A DNA stretch of 64,000 bases, from assembly GCF_036231905.1 (NCBI RefSeq), contig NZ_JAZARE010000006.1, positions 248,001-312,000 of the forward strand, in the 5' to 3' direction. Below are positions 31,984 through 40,765 of the stretch, one piece after another. Each line of letters starts with the position of its first letter. Within the stretch, counting starts at the first letter, position 1. This DNA comes from CAMLIZ01 sp036231905. Lineage in GTDB: Bacteria > Pseudomonadota > Gammaproteobacteria > Burkholderiales > Burkholderiaceae_C. The position numbers and the translations under genes were made by a program. The notes under the pieces were generated by a model. It saw only the letters and a list, made by a program, of their open reading frames with translations, ran no database searches and was not told the DNA's origin.

Positions 31984-32150
31984 CTCAGAAGGTGTGAATG
32001 AACCGGGCGTGCGCGAGCAGGCTGCGCAAACGGACTCAATCTAGGCGCAAAGCACAGCCGTAGCTCGGGCCACGGCGAGCATTTGCAACGACGAGTGGGG
32101 CCGTTTGCGAAGGATGAGCGGGCATGACGGGTTCGTTCACACCTTCTCAG
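31984..32150. mobile_element. MITE-like element with terminal inverted repeats and 5-bp target duplication
   Basis: A 157-bp element (31989-32145) with 16-bp terminal inverted repeats AAGGTGTGAATGAACC and GGTTCGTTCACACCTT (one mismatch), flanked by direct repeats CTCAG at 31984-31988 and 32146-32150. Further inward the arms pair again (GCGCAAACGG with CCGTTTGCG), and the centre folds (GCCGTAGCTCGGGCCACGGC). It has no ORF, as expected of a non-autonomous miniature element. The right-hand duplication contains the stop codon of alr, so the insertion left that gene intact. The transposase family is not identifiable here. Confidence 0.75.
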
Positions 32151-33244
32151 GCCACCACGCTGACCGGCACCCGGCGCGCCAGCGCGCACATCAGTTCGTA
32201 GCCCAGCGTGCCGGCCGCGTGCGCCACCTCGTCGATCGGCAGCAGGCTGCCGTGCGGCCCGCGGCCCCACAAGGTGACCTCGCTGCCCAGGCCGGCATCG
32301 GGCACCGGGGACAGGTCGACCGCGATCATGTCCATGGACACCCGACCCAGCGTGCGGCAGCGCACGCCGTCCACCAGCACCGGCGTGCCGGTGCCGCAGT
32401 GGCGCGGATACCCGTCGGCATAACCGCAAGCGGCGGTGCCGACGCGCAGCGGCGTCTCGGCGCGGAAGGTGCTGCCGTAGCCCACGGTGTCGCCGGGCTG
32501 CAGGTCGTGCACCGCGATCAGCCGGGTGCGCAGGGTCATGGCCGGCTGCAGGCCCCAGTGGGCGATGTCGTGCTCGGGATGGTCGGGGGCGGAGCCGAAG
32601 CTCATGATCCCGGTGCGCACCCAGTCGGCCCGCACCTCCGGCAGGTGGGCATGGCGCAAGGTGGCGGCGCTGTTGCTGAGCGAGCGTTCGCCGGGCAGGT
32701 CGCGCGTGGCCTCCACGAAGGCCTGCACCTGGTGCCCGATGCCGCGCGGGCCGTCGGCGTCCGAGAAATGGGTGACCAGCGAGATCTCGTCCACCTGCGG
32801 CAGCGCGTTCAGCCGGGTCCAGGCGCTGCGGTAGGCATGGGGCGCAAAACCGAGCCGGTTCATGCCGGAGTTCATCTTGAGGAACACCCGGTGCGGGCGC
32901 TGGGTCTTGTGCGCGGCCAGCCAGTCGATCTGGGCGTCGTTGTGCACCACATGCCACAGGTCCAGGCGGGAACACAGCTCCAGGTCGCGCGGCTCGAAGG
33001 CACCTTCCAGCAGCAGGATGGGGCCGCGCCAGCCAAGCGTGCGCACCCGCTCCGCCTCGTTGAGGTCCAACAGCGCAAATCCGTCGGCAGCGCGGAAGGC
33101 CTCGTACACACGCTCGATGCCATGGCCGTAGGCGTCGGCCTTCACCACCGCCCAGACCCGTGCATCCGGCGCCGCCTGGCGAGCCCGCCGCAGGTTGTGG
33201 GCCAGGGCGTCGGTGTGGATCAGCGCTTCGATCGGGCGGGGCAT
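32147..33244 (-). CDS. alr: Alanine racemase
   Basis: A 365-residue fold-type III PLP enzyme that makes D-alanine for peptidoglycan. The PLP lysine is in AVVKADAYGHGIERV (about residue 36), MNSGMNRLG and TVGYGSTFRAE (catalytic Tyr) follow, and SMDMIAVDLS is near the C-terminus. ATG at 33244 gives the family start MPRPIEALIHTDALAHNLRR. Divergent from lplT, a conserved arrangement in Burkholderiales. Its stop codon lies within the duplicated target of the adjacent mobile element. Confidence 0.95.
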   Translation of the reverse strand: MPRPIEALIHTDALAHNLRRARQAAPDARVWAVVKADAYGHGIERVYEAFRAADGFALLDLNEAERVRTLGWRGPILLLEGAFEPRDLELCSRLDLWHVVHNDAQIDWLAAHKTQRPHRVFLKMNSGMNRLGFAPHAYRSAWTRLNALPQVDEISLVTHFSDADGPRGIGHQVQAFVEATRDLPGERSLSNSAATLRHAHLPEVRADWVRTGIMSFGSAPDHPEHDIAHWGLQPAMTLRTRLIAVHDLQPGDTVGYGSTFRAETPLRVGTAACGYADGYPRHCGTGTPVLVDGVRCRTLGRVSMDMIAVDLSPVPDAGLGSEVTLWGRGPHGSLLPIDEVAHAAGTLGYELMCALARRVPVSVVA

Positions 33245-33420
33245 GGTGCGGAAGATTCTGCCAGCCGGCCCGTCGAGCAATTCTCCAAAGCGCAAGGCTC
33301 GCACCGGCACAACCCCCGGTCGTTTCGGGCCTGCATGCTATAAACCCCGCCGGCTCCGTCTTTTGCCGACGGTCTGAGACCCCACACTCCGCACCGACCG
33401 TCCGCGCGCCGCCAGAGCGA

Positions 33421-34698
33421 ATGAAAAAAGGCTTCTACACGATCATGTCAGCGCAGTTCTTCAGCTCGCTGGCGGACAACGCATTGTTCGTGGCGGCGGT
33501 GGAACTGCTCAAGACCTCGGGCGCGGCCGAGTGGCAGCGCGCCGCCCTGGTGCCGATGTTTGCGCTGTTCTATGTGGTGCTGGCCCCTTTTGTGGGCGCG
33601 TTCGCCGACGCCGTGCCCAAGGGCAAGGTGATGTTCGTGTCCAACGCCATCAAGGTGGGCGGCTGCCTGCTGATGCTGTTCGGCACCCATCCGCTGCTGG
33701 CCTACGCGATCGTCGGCCTGGGCGCCGCCGCCTACTCGCCGGCCAAGTACGGCATCCTCACCGAGCTGCTGCCGCCGTCGCAGCTGGTCAAGGCCAACGG
33801 CTGGATCGAGGGCCTGACCATCGGCTCCATCATCCTGGGCCTGCTGATGGGCGGCCAGCTGGTGGGCCGGGCGGTGGCGTCTCACCTGCTGGCCGTCGAT
33901 GTGCCGTATGTGAATACCGGCATCGACACGCCGCCCGAGGCGGCGATCTCCAGCCTGATCCTGCTGTACATCATCGCGGCGGCCTTCAACCTGCGCATCC
34001 CGCGCACCGAGGCGCCGCTGCAGCCGCTGGCGCACAACCTGATCGTGCTGGTGCGCGACTTTTCCCAGTGCAACGCCCGGCTGTGGAACGACCGCCTGGG
34101 CCAGATCTCGCTGGCCACCACCACCGTGTTCTGGGGCGCCGGCGGCAACCTGCGCTATGTGGTGCTGGCCTGGGCCACCGCCGCGCTGGGCTACACCACC
34201 ACCCAGGGCACCTCGCTCACCGGCGTGGTGGTGATAGGCACCGCCGCCGGCGCACTGCTGGCCTCGGTGATCATGCGGCTGGACAAGGCCACCGCCGTGA
34301 TCCCGCTGGGCGTGGGCATGGGGCTGGTGGTGATTGCGATGAATGCCATCCACAACGTGTGGATGGCCGTGCCCTTCCTGATCCTGCTGGGCGGCTTCGG
34401 TGGCTTCCTGGCGGTGCCGATGAATGCGCTGCTGCAGCATCGCGGCCACAGCCTGATGGGCGCCGGCCGCTCGATCGCGGTGCAGAACTTCAACGAACAG
34501 GCGGCCATCCTTGGCTTTGGCGCCTTCTACACCGGGCTCACCCGGTTCGGCCTGTCGTCGGCCGGCGCGATCACCCTGTTCGGCCTGCTGGTGGCCGGCA
34601 CCATGGGCCTGATCTGGCGCTGGCACCGGCGCAACCTGGTGATGCACGGCGACGAGGTGCAGCGCCTGCTGGCCATCGCCCGCTCCGACCGGCACTGA
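33421..34698 (+). CDS. lplT: Lysophospholipid transporter LplT (MFS)
   Basis: A 425-residue major facilitator with about 12 helices and the LplT start MKKGFYTIMSAQFFSSLADN. Other family segments: FADAVPKGKVMFVSNAIKVG, GAAAYSPAKYGILTELLPPS and VKANGWIEGLTIGSIILG. LplT flips lysophospholipids across the inner membrane for reacylation by Aas. Here no aas gene follows and no acyltransferase domain is fused. TATAAA at 33339-33344 is a possible -10. Confidence 0.93.
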   Translation: MKKGFYTIMSAQFFSSLADNALFVAAVELLKTSGAAEWQRAALVPMFALFYVVLAPFVGAFADAVPKGKVMFVSNAIKVGGCLLMLFGTHPLLAYAIVGLGAAAYSPAKYGILTELLPPSQLVKANGWIEGLTIGSIILGLLMGGQLVGRAVASHLLAVDVPYVNTGIDTPPEAAISSLILLYIIAAAFNLRIPRTEAPLQPLAHNLIVLVRDFSQCNARLWNDRLGQISLATTTVFWGAGGNLRYVVLAWATAALGYTTTQGTSLTGVVVIGTAAGALLASVIMRLDKATAVIPLGVGMGLVVIAMNAIHNVWMAVPFLILLGGFGGFLAVPMNALLQHRGHSLMGAGRSIAVQNFNEQAAILGFGAFYTGLTRFGLSSAGAITLFGLLVAGTMGLIWRWHRRNLVMHGDEVQRLLAIARSDRH

Positions 34699-34723
34699 CG
34701 CCGCCGAGACCTCCCCGCGTTGT

Positions 34724-35542
34724 TCAGCGCTGGATGGCGCGCACCGGCCCGGGACGGGTGAAGGTGGCACCGTGCGCGGCCAGCAGGCGGCGCAGGCTGC
34801 CGTCGTCCACCGGCTTGACCAGGTAGGCATCGGCACCGGCCAAGGTGGCGCGCACGCGCTGCACCGGCGCATCGGTGTCGCTCAGCAGGAACACGGCCGG
34901 GCGGGTGCCCGTGCCGACGGCGTGCTGGTGTTTCACATGCTGGCAGAGGTTGAGCCCGTCCATCTCGCTGGCCGCGCCCAACTCGGTGTCGACGAACACG
35001 AACTGGAAAGCCAGGCGCGCCATCAGCTCCAGCGCCTTGCCGCTGGTATTGGCGCGCGCCACCGACAAGCCCAGCGCCTGCAGCTGGCGCTCCAGCGTGC
35101 GCGCGCTCAGGTCGTTGGGGTCCACCAGCAGCACCTGGGGCGACACGGTGCGTGCAGGTTCCGGCAGGTCGCTGGCGCGCCGGCCAGTGGGTGGCGCAGC
35201 GGCGCCGGCCCAACGCTGCCCCACCACGCCGTCGAGCTCGCGCAGCACGTGCAGCGGGTCGATCGGCCGCATCATCCACGCCAGCGCACCTTCGGGCGCC
35301 TGCGCGCCGATGAACACCGTGTCGGCCACCCGGCCCGCGGCAATGACCTGGTCCACCACGCCGGGGTGGTCCGCATCGGCCACGATGAAGCGGGCGTCCT
35401 CGGGCGAGTCGGTCTGCTCGTAGGCGGGGAAGCGGTCCCCGGCGAGGCGGAAGTAGGACGCCAGCGCGCTGCGCTCGAACTCGCTGAAGCCTTGCAAGGC
35501 AACGCGGACACGGGGATGGGAAGCAGCGGCAGCGGCGGTCAT
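34724..35542 (-). CDS. Two-domain response-regulator-like protein
   Basis: A 272-residue protein. The N-terminal half (about 10-110) looks like a degenerate receiver (VRVALQGFSEFERSALASYF, ADADHPGVVDQVI). The C-terminal half is a receiver with VLLVDPNDLSARTLERQLQA, acceptor Asp in FVFVDTELG and Lys in ADAYLVKPVDD. There is no output domain, so it may act by protein interaction. No kinase is adjacent. ATG at 35542 was preferred to 35569. Confidence 0.78.
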   Translation of the reverse strand: MTAAAAASHPRVRVALQGFSEFERSALASYFRLAGDRFPAYEQTDSPEDARFIVADADHPGVVDQVIAAGRVADTVFIGAQAPEGALAWMMRPIDPLHVLRELDGVVGQRWAGAAAPPTGRRASDLPEPARTVSPQVLLVDPNDLSARTLERQLQALGLSVARANTSGKALELMARLAFQFVFVDTELGAASEMDGLNLCQHVKHQHAVGTGTRPAVFLLSDTDAPVQRVRATLAGADAYLVKPVDDGSLRRLLAAHGATFTRPGPVRAIQR

Positions 35543-35720
35543 GAACGAGGTATCAGGCGGGGCTGGCAATCATGTTCGGAGCGCGCGGCAGCGCTGTCAA
35601 CGCGGCCCGCCCGGCAAACAGGGGGTGGCCCACGCGACTAACATGCACTTGTGTGGTGCCGGGCCGATGTTCAGAGTCCGGCCGGCAGCACTGGTTCCGC
35701 TTGCAACAGAAAGGCAGCCC

Positions 35721-36221
35721 ATGACCGCCCAAAGCCTGTACGACTTCGAGGCCCGCACGATCGACGGCCAGACCCGCCGCCTGAGCGACCTGAAAGGCCA
35801 TGTCGTGTTGATCGTCAACACCGCCAGCGAGTGCGGGTTCACCCCGCAGTTCGCCGGCCTGGAAAAGCTGTGGGCCCAGTACAAGGACCGCGGGCTGGCG
35901 GTGGTGGGCTTCCCGAGCAATGAATTCGGCGGCCAGGACCCGGGCAACGATGAACAGATCGCCTCCTTCTGCCAGGTGAACTACGGCGTCAGCTTCCCGA
36001 TGATGAGCAAGATCGAGGTCAACGGTGCCAGTGCGCATCCGCTGTTCCAGTGGCTCAAGCAGCAAGCACCGGGCCTGCTGGGTACCCAGGCGATCAAGTG
36101 GAACTTCACCAAGTTCCTGGTCGGCCGCGACGGGCAGGTGATCAAGCGCTATGCCCCCAACGACACGCCCGAATCGCTGGAAAAAGACATCGTGGCCGCA
36201 CTCGCCGCGCCGGCGCCCTGA
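35721..36221 (+). CDS. Glutathione peroxidase family protein (Cys type)
   Basis: A 166-residue thiol peroxidase with the catalytic Cys in NTASECGFTPQF (about residue 38), Gln in GFPSNEFGGQDPG and Trp-Asn in IKWNFTKFLVGRDG. Bacterial Cys-type members usually take electrons from thioredoxin as well as glutathione. It reduces hydrogen peroxide and lipid peroxides in the cytoplasm. ATG at 35721 follows AAAGG; an upstream in-frame ATG at 35667 is less likely. Confidence 0.93.
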   Translation: MTAQSLYDFEARTIDGQTRRLSDLKGHVVLIVNTASECGFTPQFAGLEKLWAQYKDRGLAVVGFPSNEFGGQDPGNDEQIASFCQVNYGVSFPMMSKIEVNGASAHPLFQWLKQQAPGLLGTQAIKWNFTKFLVGRDGQVIKRYAPNDTPESLEKDIVAALAAPAP

Positions 36222-36249
36222 CCTGCACCCTTTCACTCCCGGAGAACCC

Positions 36250-37449
36250 ATGTTCCAGCACGTCGAACCCTTCGGCGGCGACCCCATCCTGTCGCTCAAC
36301 GAGGACTTCCAGAAGGATCCTCGCCCCCACAAGATCAACCTGTCGATCGGCATCTACTTCGACGACGAAGGCCGCATACCGGTGATGGCCTCGGTGCGCC
36401 GCGCCGAGCAGAAGCTGCTGCAGAACAACGGCCCCAAGCCCTACCTGCCGATCGAGGGGGCGGCCAACTTCCGCGCTGAAGTGCAGAAGCTGCTGTTCGG
36501 CCCCGGCCACGAGGCGGTGACCTCCGACCGCATCGCCACCATCCAGTCGGTGGGTTCCAGCGGCGGCCTGAAGGTGGGCGCCGACTTCATCAAGCGCTAC
36601 TTCCCGGCCAGCGAGGTGTGGGTGAGCGACCCCACCTGGGACAACCACCGCTCGATGTTCGAAGGCGCGGGCATCACGGTGCGCACCTATCCGTACTACG
36701 ACCCCGCCACCGGCGGCGTGCGTTTTGCCGAGATGATGTCCGCGCTGCGCGCCTTGCCGGCCAGCACGGTGGTGCTGCTGCATGCCTGCTGCCACAACCC
36801 CACCGGCGTGGACCTCACGCGCGCGCAATGGGATGAGCTGATTCCACTGCTGAAGGAGCGCCAGCTGCTGCCTTACCTGGACCTGGCCTACCAGGGCTTC
36901 GGTGACGGCATCGAGGCCGACGCCTATGCGGTGCGCCAGCTGGCGGCCGCCGGCGTGAGCTTCTTCATCGCGAACTCCTTCTCCAAGAGCATGAGTGTGT
37001 ACGGTGAACGCTGCGGTGCGCTCAGCGTGGTGTGCCCCGACGCCGCACAGGCCGCCAACGTGCTGGGCCAGCTCAAGTTCACGGTGCGGCGCAACTACTC
37101 CAGCCCGCCCATTCACGGCGGCCAGATCGTGGCGCTGGTGCTGGGCGAGCCGGAGCTGCGCAGCCTGTGGGAGCAGGAGCTGGCGGCCATGCGCGAGCGC
37201 ATCCTGGCCATGCGCAAGACGCTGCACGGCGTGCTCACGCAGAAGGTGCCGGGCCGCAACTTCGACTACTTCCTCACCCAGCACGGCATGTTCAGCTACA
37301 CCGGCTTGAGCGCCGACCAGGTGGACCGGCTGCGCGAAGAGCATGCGGTGTACCTGGTGCGCTCGGGCCGCATCTGCGTGGCGGGCTTGAACTCGCACAA
37401 CGTGGAGCCGGCCGCCAAGGCGATGGCGGCGGTGATCGCCCAGGGCTGA
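36250..37449 (+). CDS. tyrB: Aromatic amino acid aminotransferase
   Basis: A 399-residue class I aminotransferase of the AspC/TyrB type: FGGDPILSLNEDFQKDPRPH, the PLP lysine in NSFSKSMSVYGERCGALS, GLSADQVDRLREEHAVYLV and SGRICVAGLN at the C-terminus. It transaminates Tyr, Phe and often Asp. It is the likely source of the aryl-pyruvates used by the indolepyruvate oxidoreductase elsewhere in the window (inference). GGAG precedes ATG 36250; 28 bases after the peroxidase stop. Confidence 0.9.
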   Translation: MFQHVEPFGGDPILSLNEDFQKDPRPHKINLSIGIYFDDEGRIPVMASVRRAEQKLLQNNGPKPYLPIEGAANFRAEVQKLLFGPGHEAVTSDRIATIQSVGSSGGLKVGADFIKRYFPASEVWVSDPTWDNHRSMFEGAGITVRTYPYYDPATGGVRFAEMMSALRALPASTVVLLHACCHNPTGVDLTRAQWDELIPLLKERQLLPYLDLAYQGFGDGIEADAYAVRQLAAAGVSFFIANSFSKSMSVYGERCGALSVVCPDAAQAANVLGQLKFTVRRNYSSPPIHGGQIVALVLGEPELRSLWEQELAAMRERILAMRKTLHGVLTQKVPGRNFDYFLTQHGMFSYTGLSADQVDRLREEHAVYLVRSGRICVAGLNSHNVEPAAKAMAAVIAQG

Positions 37450-37475
37450 TCCTTCGCCCCTTGCCGGGTGAATGC

Positions 37476-37501
37476 AAGGCGCTCCACGGAGCGCCTTTTT
37501 C
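37476..37501 (+). terminator. Rho-independent terminator after tyrB
   Basis: AAGGCGCTCC-ac-GGAGCGCCTT stem overlapping a T5 run (37496-37500), 27 bases after the stop. Confidence 0.88.
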
Positions 37502-37566
37502 ATGCCCGCAGCACAGCGCCTCATCCAGCGCGGCGCCGGCGGCGTACATGAAGTCCAGCAGCCGGT

Positions 37567-37594
37567 GTAAGGAACGCCACAGAGCACCGACTGA
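37567..37594 (+). promoter_or_regulatory. Candidate ECF-sigma promoter of the bufferin operon
   Basis: GTAAGG (37567-37572) and CGACTGA (37588-37594), 15 bases apart, 57 bases before bufA. The shape (GTAA-type -35, CGA-type -10) fits extracytoplasmic-function sigma promoters. In Caulobacter, bufferin genes are controlled by the ECF factor SigF. No sigma gene lies beside this operon. Confidence 0.4.
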
Positions 37595-37650
37595 CTCCCG
37601 CCGCCTCACTGCGATGGCGAGCGTTCAACCCACACCAAGAGGAAATCACC

Positions 37651-37911
37651 ATGGCAAACATCAAGACCGGTCTGGCCATCGCCACCGCTGCCGCCGCCCT
37701 GCTGTCCACCGGCCTGCTGGCCACCACCGCCCAGGCGGCCGACCAGGGCGCGGTGAAGTGCTCCGGCGTCAACAGCTGCAAGGGCACCTCGGAATGCAAG
37801 ACCGCCTCCAACGAGTGCAAGGGCCACAACAGCTGCAAGGGCCAGGGCTGGGTGAGCAAGAAGTCCGCCGCCGAGTGCACCAAGGCCGGCGGCAAGGTCG
37901 TCACGGAATAA
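37651..37911 (+). CDS. bufA: Bufferin precursor peptide (BufA)
   Basis: An 86-residue secreted precursor: signal peptide to about residue 29 (TAQAA), then a Cys-rich core with Cys at 37, 43, 49, 56, 62 and 76 in a CxxxxxCKG-type repeat (NSCKGTSECK, NECKGHNSCKGQGW). Bufferins are copper-buffering RiPP metallophores: BufB with BufC converts some cysteines to thiooxazoles, and the product is exported to the periplasm to bind copper. AGAGGAAA precedes the ATG. BufA1 versus BufA2 subfamily was not resolved. The next two genes are bufB and bufC. Confidence 0.88.
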   Translation: MANIKTGLAIATAAAALLSTGLLATTAQAADQGAVKCSGVNSCKGTSECKTASNECKGHNSCKGQGWVSKKSAAECTKAGGKVVTE

Positions 37912-38011
37912 GCGCTGTTCCAGGAGCCACGGGCCGCGACGCATCGCGGGCCCGTGTTGTGAACCGATGCACGCCCATCGCGGGCATCGGCCTTTTTCCT
38001 GCACGACGACC

Positions 38012-38851
38012 ATGACCTCCCTGCACGGCTTCGGCCTGGGCCTGCGCCCCGAGCACTACCGCGACTTCCTCGAAGGCCGCCCGCGCGTGGACTGGCTGGA
38101 GGTGATCTCCGAGAACTACATGGTGCCTGGCGGCAAGCCGCTGCACCACCTGGACCGCATCCGGCGCGACTACACCATGGTGATGCACGGCGTGTCCCTG
38201 TCCATCGGCGGCAGCGACGCGCTGGACCTGCACTACGTGCGCGAACTCAAGGCGCTGGTTGACCGGGTGCAACCGGCCTGGGTGTCGGACCACCTGTGCT
38301 GGACCGGCACAACCGGGCACAACCTGCACGACCTGCTGCCCCTGCCGTACACCGAAGCCGCCTTGCGCCACCTGGTGCCCCGCATCCACCAGGTGCAGGA
38401 CCTGCTGGGCCGGCGCCTGGTGCTGGAAAACGTGTCCAGCTACGTGAGCTTCGCGGCCGACGAGATCAGCGAAGCCGAGTTCATCGTGCAGCTGCTGCAG
38501 CGTGCCGACTGCCAGCTGCTGCTGGACGTGAACAACGTTTACGTGAGCAGCGTGAACCACGGCTTCGACGCACATGCCTTCATCGATGCGATGCCGTCCG
38601 AGCGGGTGGTTCAGCTGCACCTGGCGGGCCACCAGGATCATGGCGACCACCTGGTGGATACGCACGACGCCCCGGTGTGCGACGCGGTGTGGGATCTGTA
38701 CGGGTACACCGTGCAGCGCCTGGGTGGCGTGCCGACGATGATCGAACGCGACGACCACATCCCGCCGCTGGACGAGCTGGTGGCCGAGCTGGACCGGGCG
38801 CGCCAGATCGCCGCCAAGAACACGGCGTCGGTGCTGGAGATGGCCGCATGA
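38012..38851 (+). CDS. bufB: Bufferin maturase BufB (DUF692, MbnB/TglH-like)
   Basis: A 279-residue DUF692 TIM-barrel iron enzyme. It starts with GFGLGLRPEHYRDFLEGRPR; WLEVISENYM, MHGVSLSIGG, VSDHLCWTG, LLDVNNVYVSSVNHG and HLAGHQDHGD supply the His/Asp/Glu metal ligands. Relatives modify cysteine: MbnB in methanobactin, TglH in 3-thiaglutamate, BufB in bufferins. It lies about 100 bases after the precursor gene and overlaps bufC by ATGA. Confidence 0.93.
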   Translation: MTSLHGFGLGLRPEHYRDFLEGRPRVDWLEVISENYMVPGGKPLHHLDRIRRDYTMVMHGVSLSIGGSDALDLHYVRELKALVDRVQPAWVSDHLCWTGTTGHNLHDLLPLPYTEAALRHLVPRIHQVQDLLGRRLVLENVSSYVSFAADEISEAEFIVQLLQRADCQLLLDVNNVYVSSVNHGFDAHAFIDAMPSERVVQLHLAGHQDHGDHLVDTHDAPVCDAVWDLYGYTVQRLGGVPTMIERDDHIPPLDELVAELDRARQIAAKNTASVLEMAA

Positions 38852-39660
38852 CAACGCTGCAGGCGCAGCAGCAGGCCCTGCTGCAGGCCATCACCGCACA
38901 GGCGCCACCCGCGGACACCCGCTGGCTACGCGCCAGCCCCGGCGGCGCCGCGCCGCGCCTAGGCATCTACCGCCACGCCTACCGTGCCCGCCTGGCCGCT
39001 GCGCTGGCTGACAACCACACCGTGCTGCAACGCGCGCTCGGTGACGACGCCTTCGCGGAACTGGCGGCGGCCTATGTGGCGGCCTGCCCGTCCACCACAC
39101 CCTCGATCCGCTGGTTCGGCGATCGGCTGGCGGACTACATGTGCAGCCGGGAGGACCTGGTGCCGCATCCGGCGCTGGTGGACCTTGCGCGCATGGACTG
39201 GGCCTTGCGCGCTGCCTTCGACGCATCCGACGCCGCCGAGCTCGGGCTCGGCGCCCTGGCCAACGTGGCGCCGCAGCAGTTCGCGGGGCTGCGCTTCACG
39301 GCGCACCCGAGCGTGCGGCTGCTGGTGATGGACTGGACGATCGAGCCGGCCTGGCGCACACTGCGCGAGCACGACCCTGCCTCCGGCGCCGACGAACCGC
39401 AGCTGCCGGAACCGGAAGCCGCGCCGCACACGCTGCTGGTCTGGCGCCGGCAGCTGGACACGCAGTGGCGCTCCCTGAGCGCGCTGGAAGCAGCGCTGCT
39501 GCAGGCGGCCTTCGATGGGGAGCCCTTCGGCGCCCTGTGCGAGCGGGCTGCGGCCGCGCTGGACGGTGATGCGGAACAGGCCGCCGCCACCTGCGCCGGC
39601 GCGCTGCAGCAGTGGCTGCAGGACGGGCTGTTCTGCGCTGTGCAGCCAGCCCTGGGCTGA
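38848..39660 (+). CDS. bufC: Bufferin maturation partner BufC (DUF2063)
   Basis: A 270-residue protein with the N-terminal DUF2063 domain (LGIYRHAYRARLAAALADNH, LGDDAFAELAAAYVAACPST, SIRWFGDRLADYM) and a C-terminal RRE-like/partner region. In related systems this protein delivers the precursor peptide to the DUF692 enzyme. The start overlaps the bufB stop by ATGA. A DoxX-type bufD, common in such operons, is absent: the next gene is on the other strand. Confidence 0.9.
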   Translation: MTTLQAQQQALLQAITAQAPPADTRWLRASPGGAAPRLGIYRHAYRARLAAALADNHTVLQRALGDDAFAELAAAYVAACPSTTPSIRWFGDRLADYMCSREDLVPHPALVDLARMDWALRAAFDASDAAELGLGALANVAPQQFAGLRFTAHPSVRLLVMDWTIEPAWRTLREHDPASGADEPQLPEPEAAPHTLLVWRRQLDTQWRSLSALEAALLQAAFDGEPFGALCERAAAALDGDAEQAAATCAGALQQWLQDGLFCAVQPALG

Positions 39661-39675
39661 CAGGCGCAGCCAGCC

Positions 39676-39897
39676 TCAGGCGTTGCCCGTTCGCCCGCCC
39701 GATTGGGTCTTGCGCTGGTCTTCCCGCGTTTCACGCGGCACGCCGGCGGCGCGTTCTTCGCCGGCCACGTCCTCCTGGTGTTCGGAGTGGGCGCCGTATT
39801 CGTCGGACGCCTGCTCACGATTCCATTCGCCGGGCGTGGCCTTGTTCTCCTTGGCGGCGCCAGGCGGTGATGCAGCGGGGCGGGTGGGCTCGGCCAT
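39676..39897 (-). CDS. Small hydrophilic protein of unknown function
   Basis: A 73-residue, highly charged protein without hydrophobic segments (MAEPTRPAASPPGAAKENKA, GEWNREQASDEYGAHSEHQE, PRETREDQRKTQSGG), probably disordered. A strong GAAGGAG site lies ahead of ATG 39897, which favours a real gene. It is convergent with bufC (15-base gap). Composition recalls stress-related disordered proteins, but no family is recognised. Confidence 0.6.
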   Translation of the reverse strand: MAEPTRPAASPPGAAKENKATPGEWNREQASDEYGAHSEHQEDVAGEERAAGVPRETREDQRKTQSGGRTGNA

Positions 39898-39980
39898 GGT
39901 CTGCTCCTTCGGGTGACAGCTGTGTGGGCCATCACCCGGGCAACACGGATGCCCGCGCGCCGGCCGGCTGGGGCGGCTTG

Positions 39981-40742
39981 TCAGATGCAGCGCCCGCCGT
40001 CCACTTCCATCGCCACGCCGGTGATCATGGAAGCCTCGTCGCTGCAGAGGAAACACGCGGCGTTGCCCAGGTCCTCCGGCGTGGAAAAACGGCCGATCGG
40101 GATGGTGGAGAGGAACTTCGCGCGCATCTCCGGCGTGTCCTCGCCCATGAAGGTCTTGAGCATCGGCGTTTCGCCGGCCACCGGGTTGAGCGCGACCACG
40201 CGGATGCCGAAGGATGCGAGTTCCACCGCCATGGAGCGGGTGGCGGTGATGACCCAGCCCTTGCTGGCGTTGTACCAGGTGAGCCGCGGGCGCGGGCTCA
40301 CGCCGGCGGTGGAGGCCATGTTGAGGATCACGCCGCCTTCGCCGGTGCGCTCCTTCTGCTCCTTGAAGCGTGGCACCACCTCGCGGCAGGCGAGGTAGAT
40401 CGCTTTCATGTTCACCGCCACGATGCGGTCGAACTCGTCCTCGGGCAAGGTCTCCAGCGGCTGAGGCGTGTGGCCCACGCCGGCGTTGTTCACCAGGATG
40501 TGCAGGCCGCCGAAATGCGCCTCGGCGGCCTCCATCATGATGGTGACGTCGGCCGGGTTGCTCACGTCCACGCGCATCGCGCGCGCCCGTGGACCGAGCG
40601 ACGCGGCCACGTCCAGGCCGGCTTGCAGGTCGCGGTCGGCAATGAGCACCTGCGCGCCCTCGGCCACGAACTTGCGCGCAATGCCGGCGCCGAAGCCGGA
40701 GCCCCCGCCGGTGACGATGGCGATCTTGTCTTTCAGTCGCAT
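39981..40742 (-). CDS. SDR family oxidoreductase in the transporter/aldehyde-dehydrogenase cluster
   Basis: A 253-residue classical SDR: IVTGGGSGFGAGIARKF, NNAGVGHTP, catalytic Ser in ILNMASTAG, YNASKG as Y-x3-K, and VDGGRCI at the C-terminus. ATG at 40742 has AGGGG upstream; a GTG at 40769 overlapping the aldehyde dehydrogenase stop is an alternative. It lies downstream of that gene, so alcohol-to-carbonyl then aldehyde-to-acid oxidation is a reasonable joint role (inference). Confidence 0.9.
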   Translation of the reverse strand: MRLKDKIAIVTGGGSGFGAGIARKFVAEGAQVLIADRDLQAGLDVAASLGPRARAMRVDVSNPADVTIMMEAAEAHFGGLHILVNNAGVGHTPQPLETLPEDEFDRIVAVNMKAIYLACREVVPRFKEQKERTGEGGVILNMASTAGVSPRPRLTWYNASKGWVITATRSMAVELASFGIRVVALNPVAGETPMLKTFMGEDTPEMRAKFLSTIPIGRFSTPEDLGNAACFLCSDEASMITGVAMEVDGGRCI

Positions 40743-40765
40743 GCGGTCTGCCCCTGTGGGTTGTG

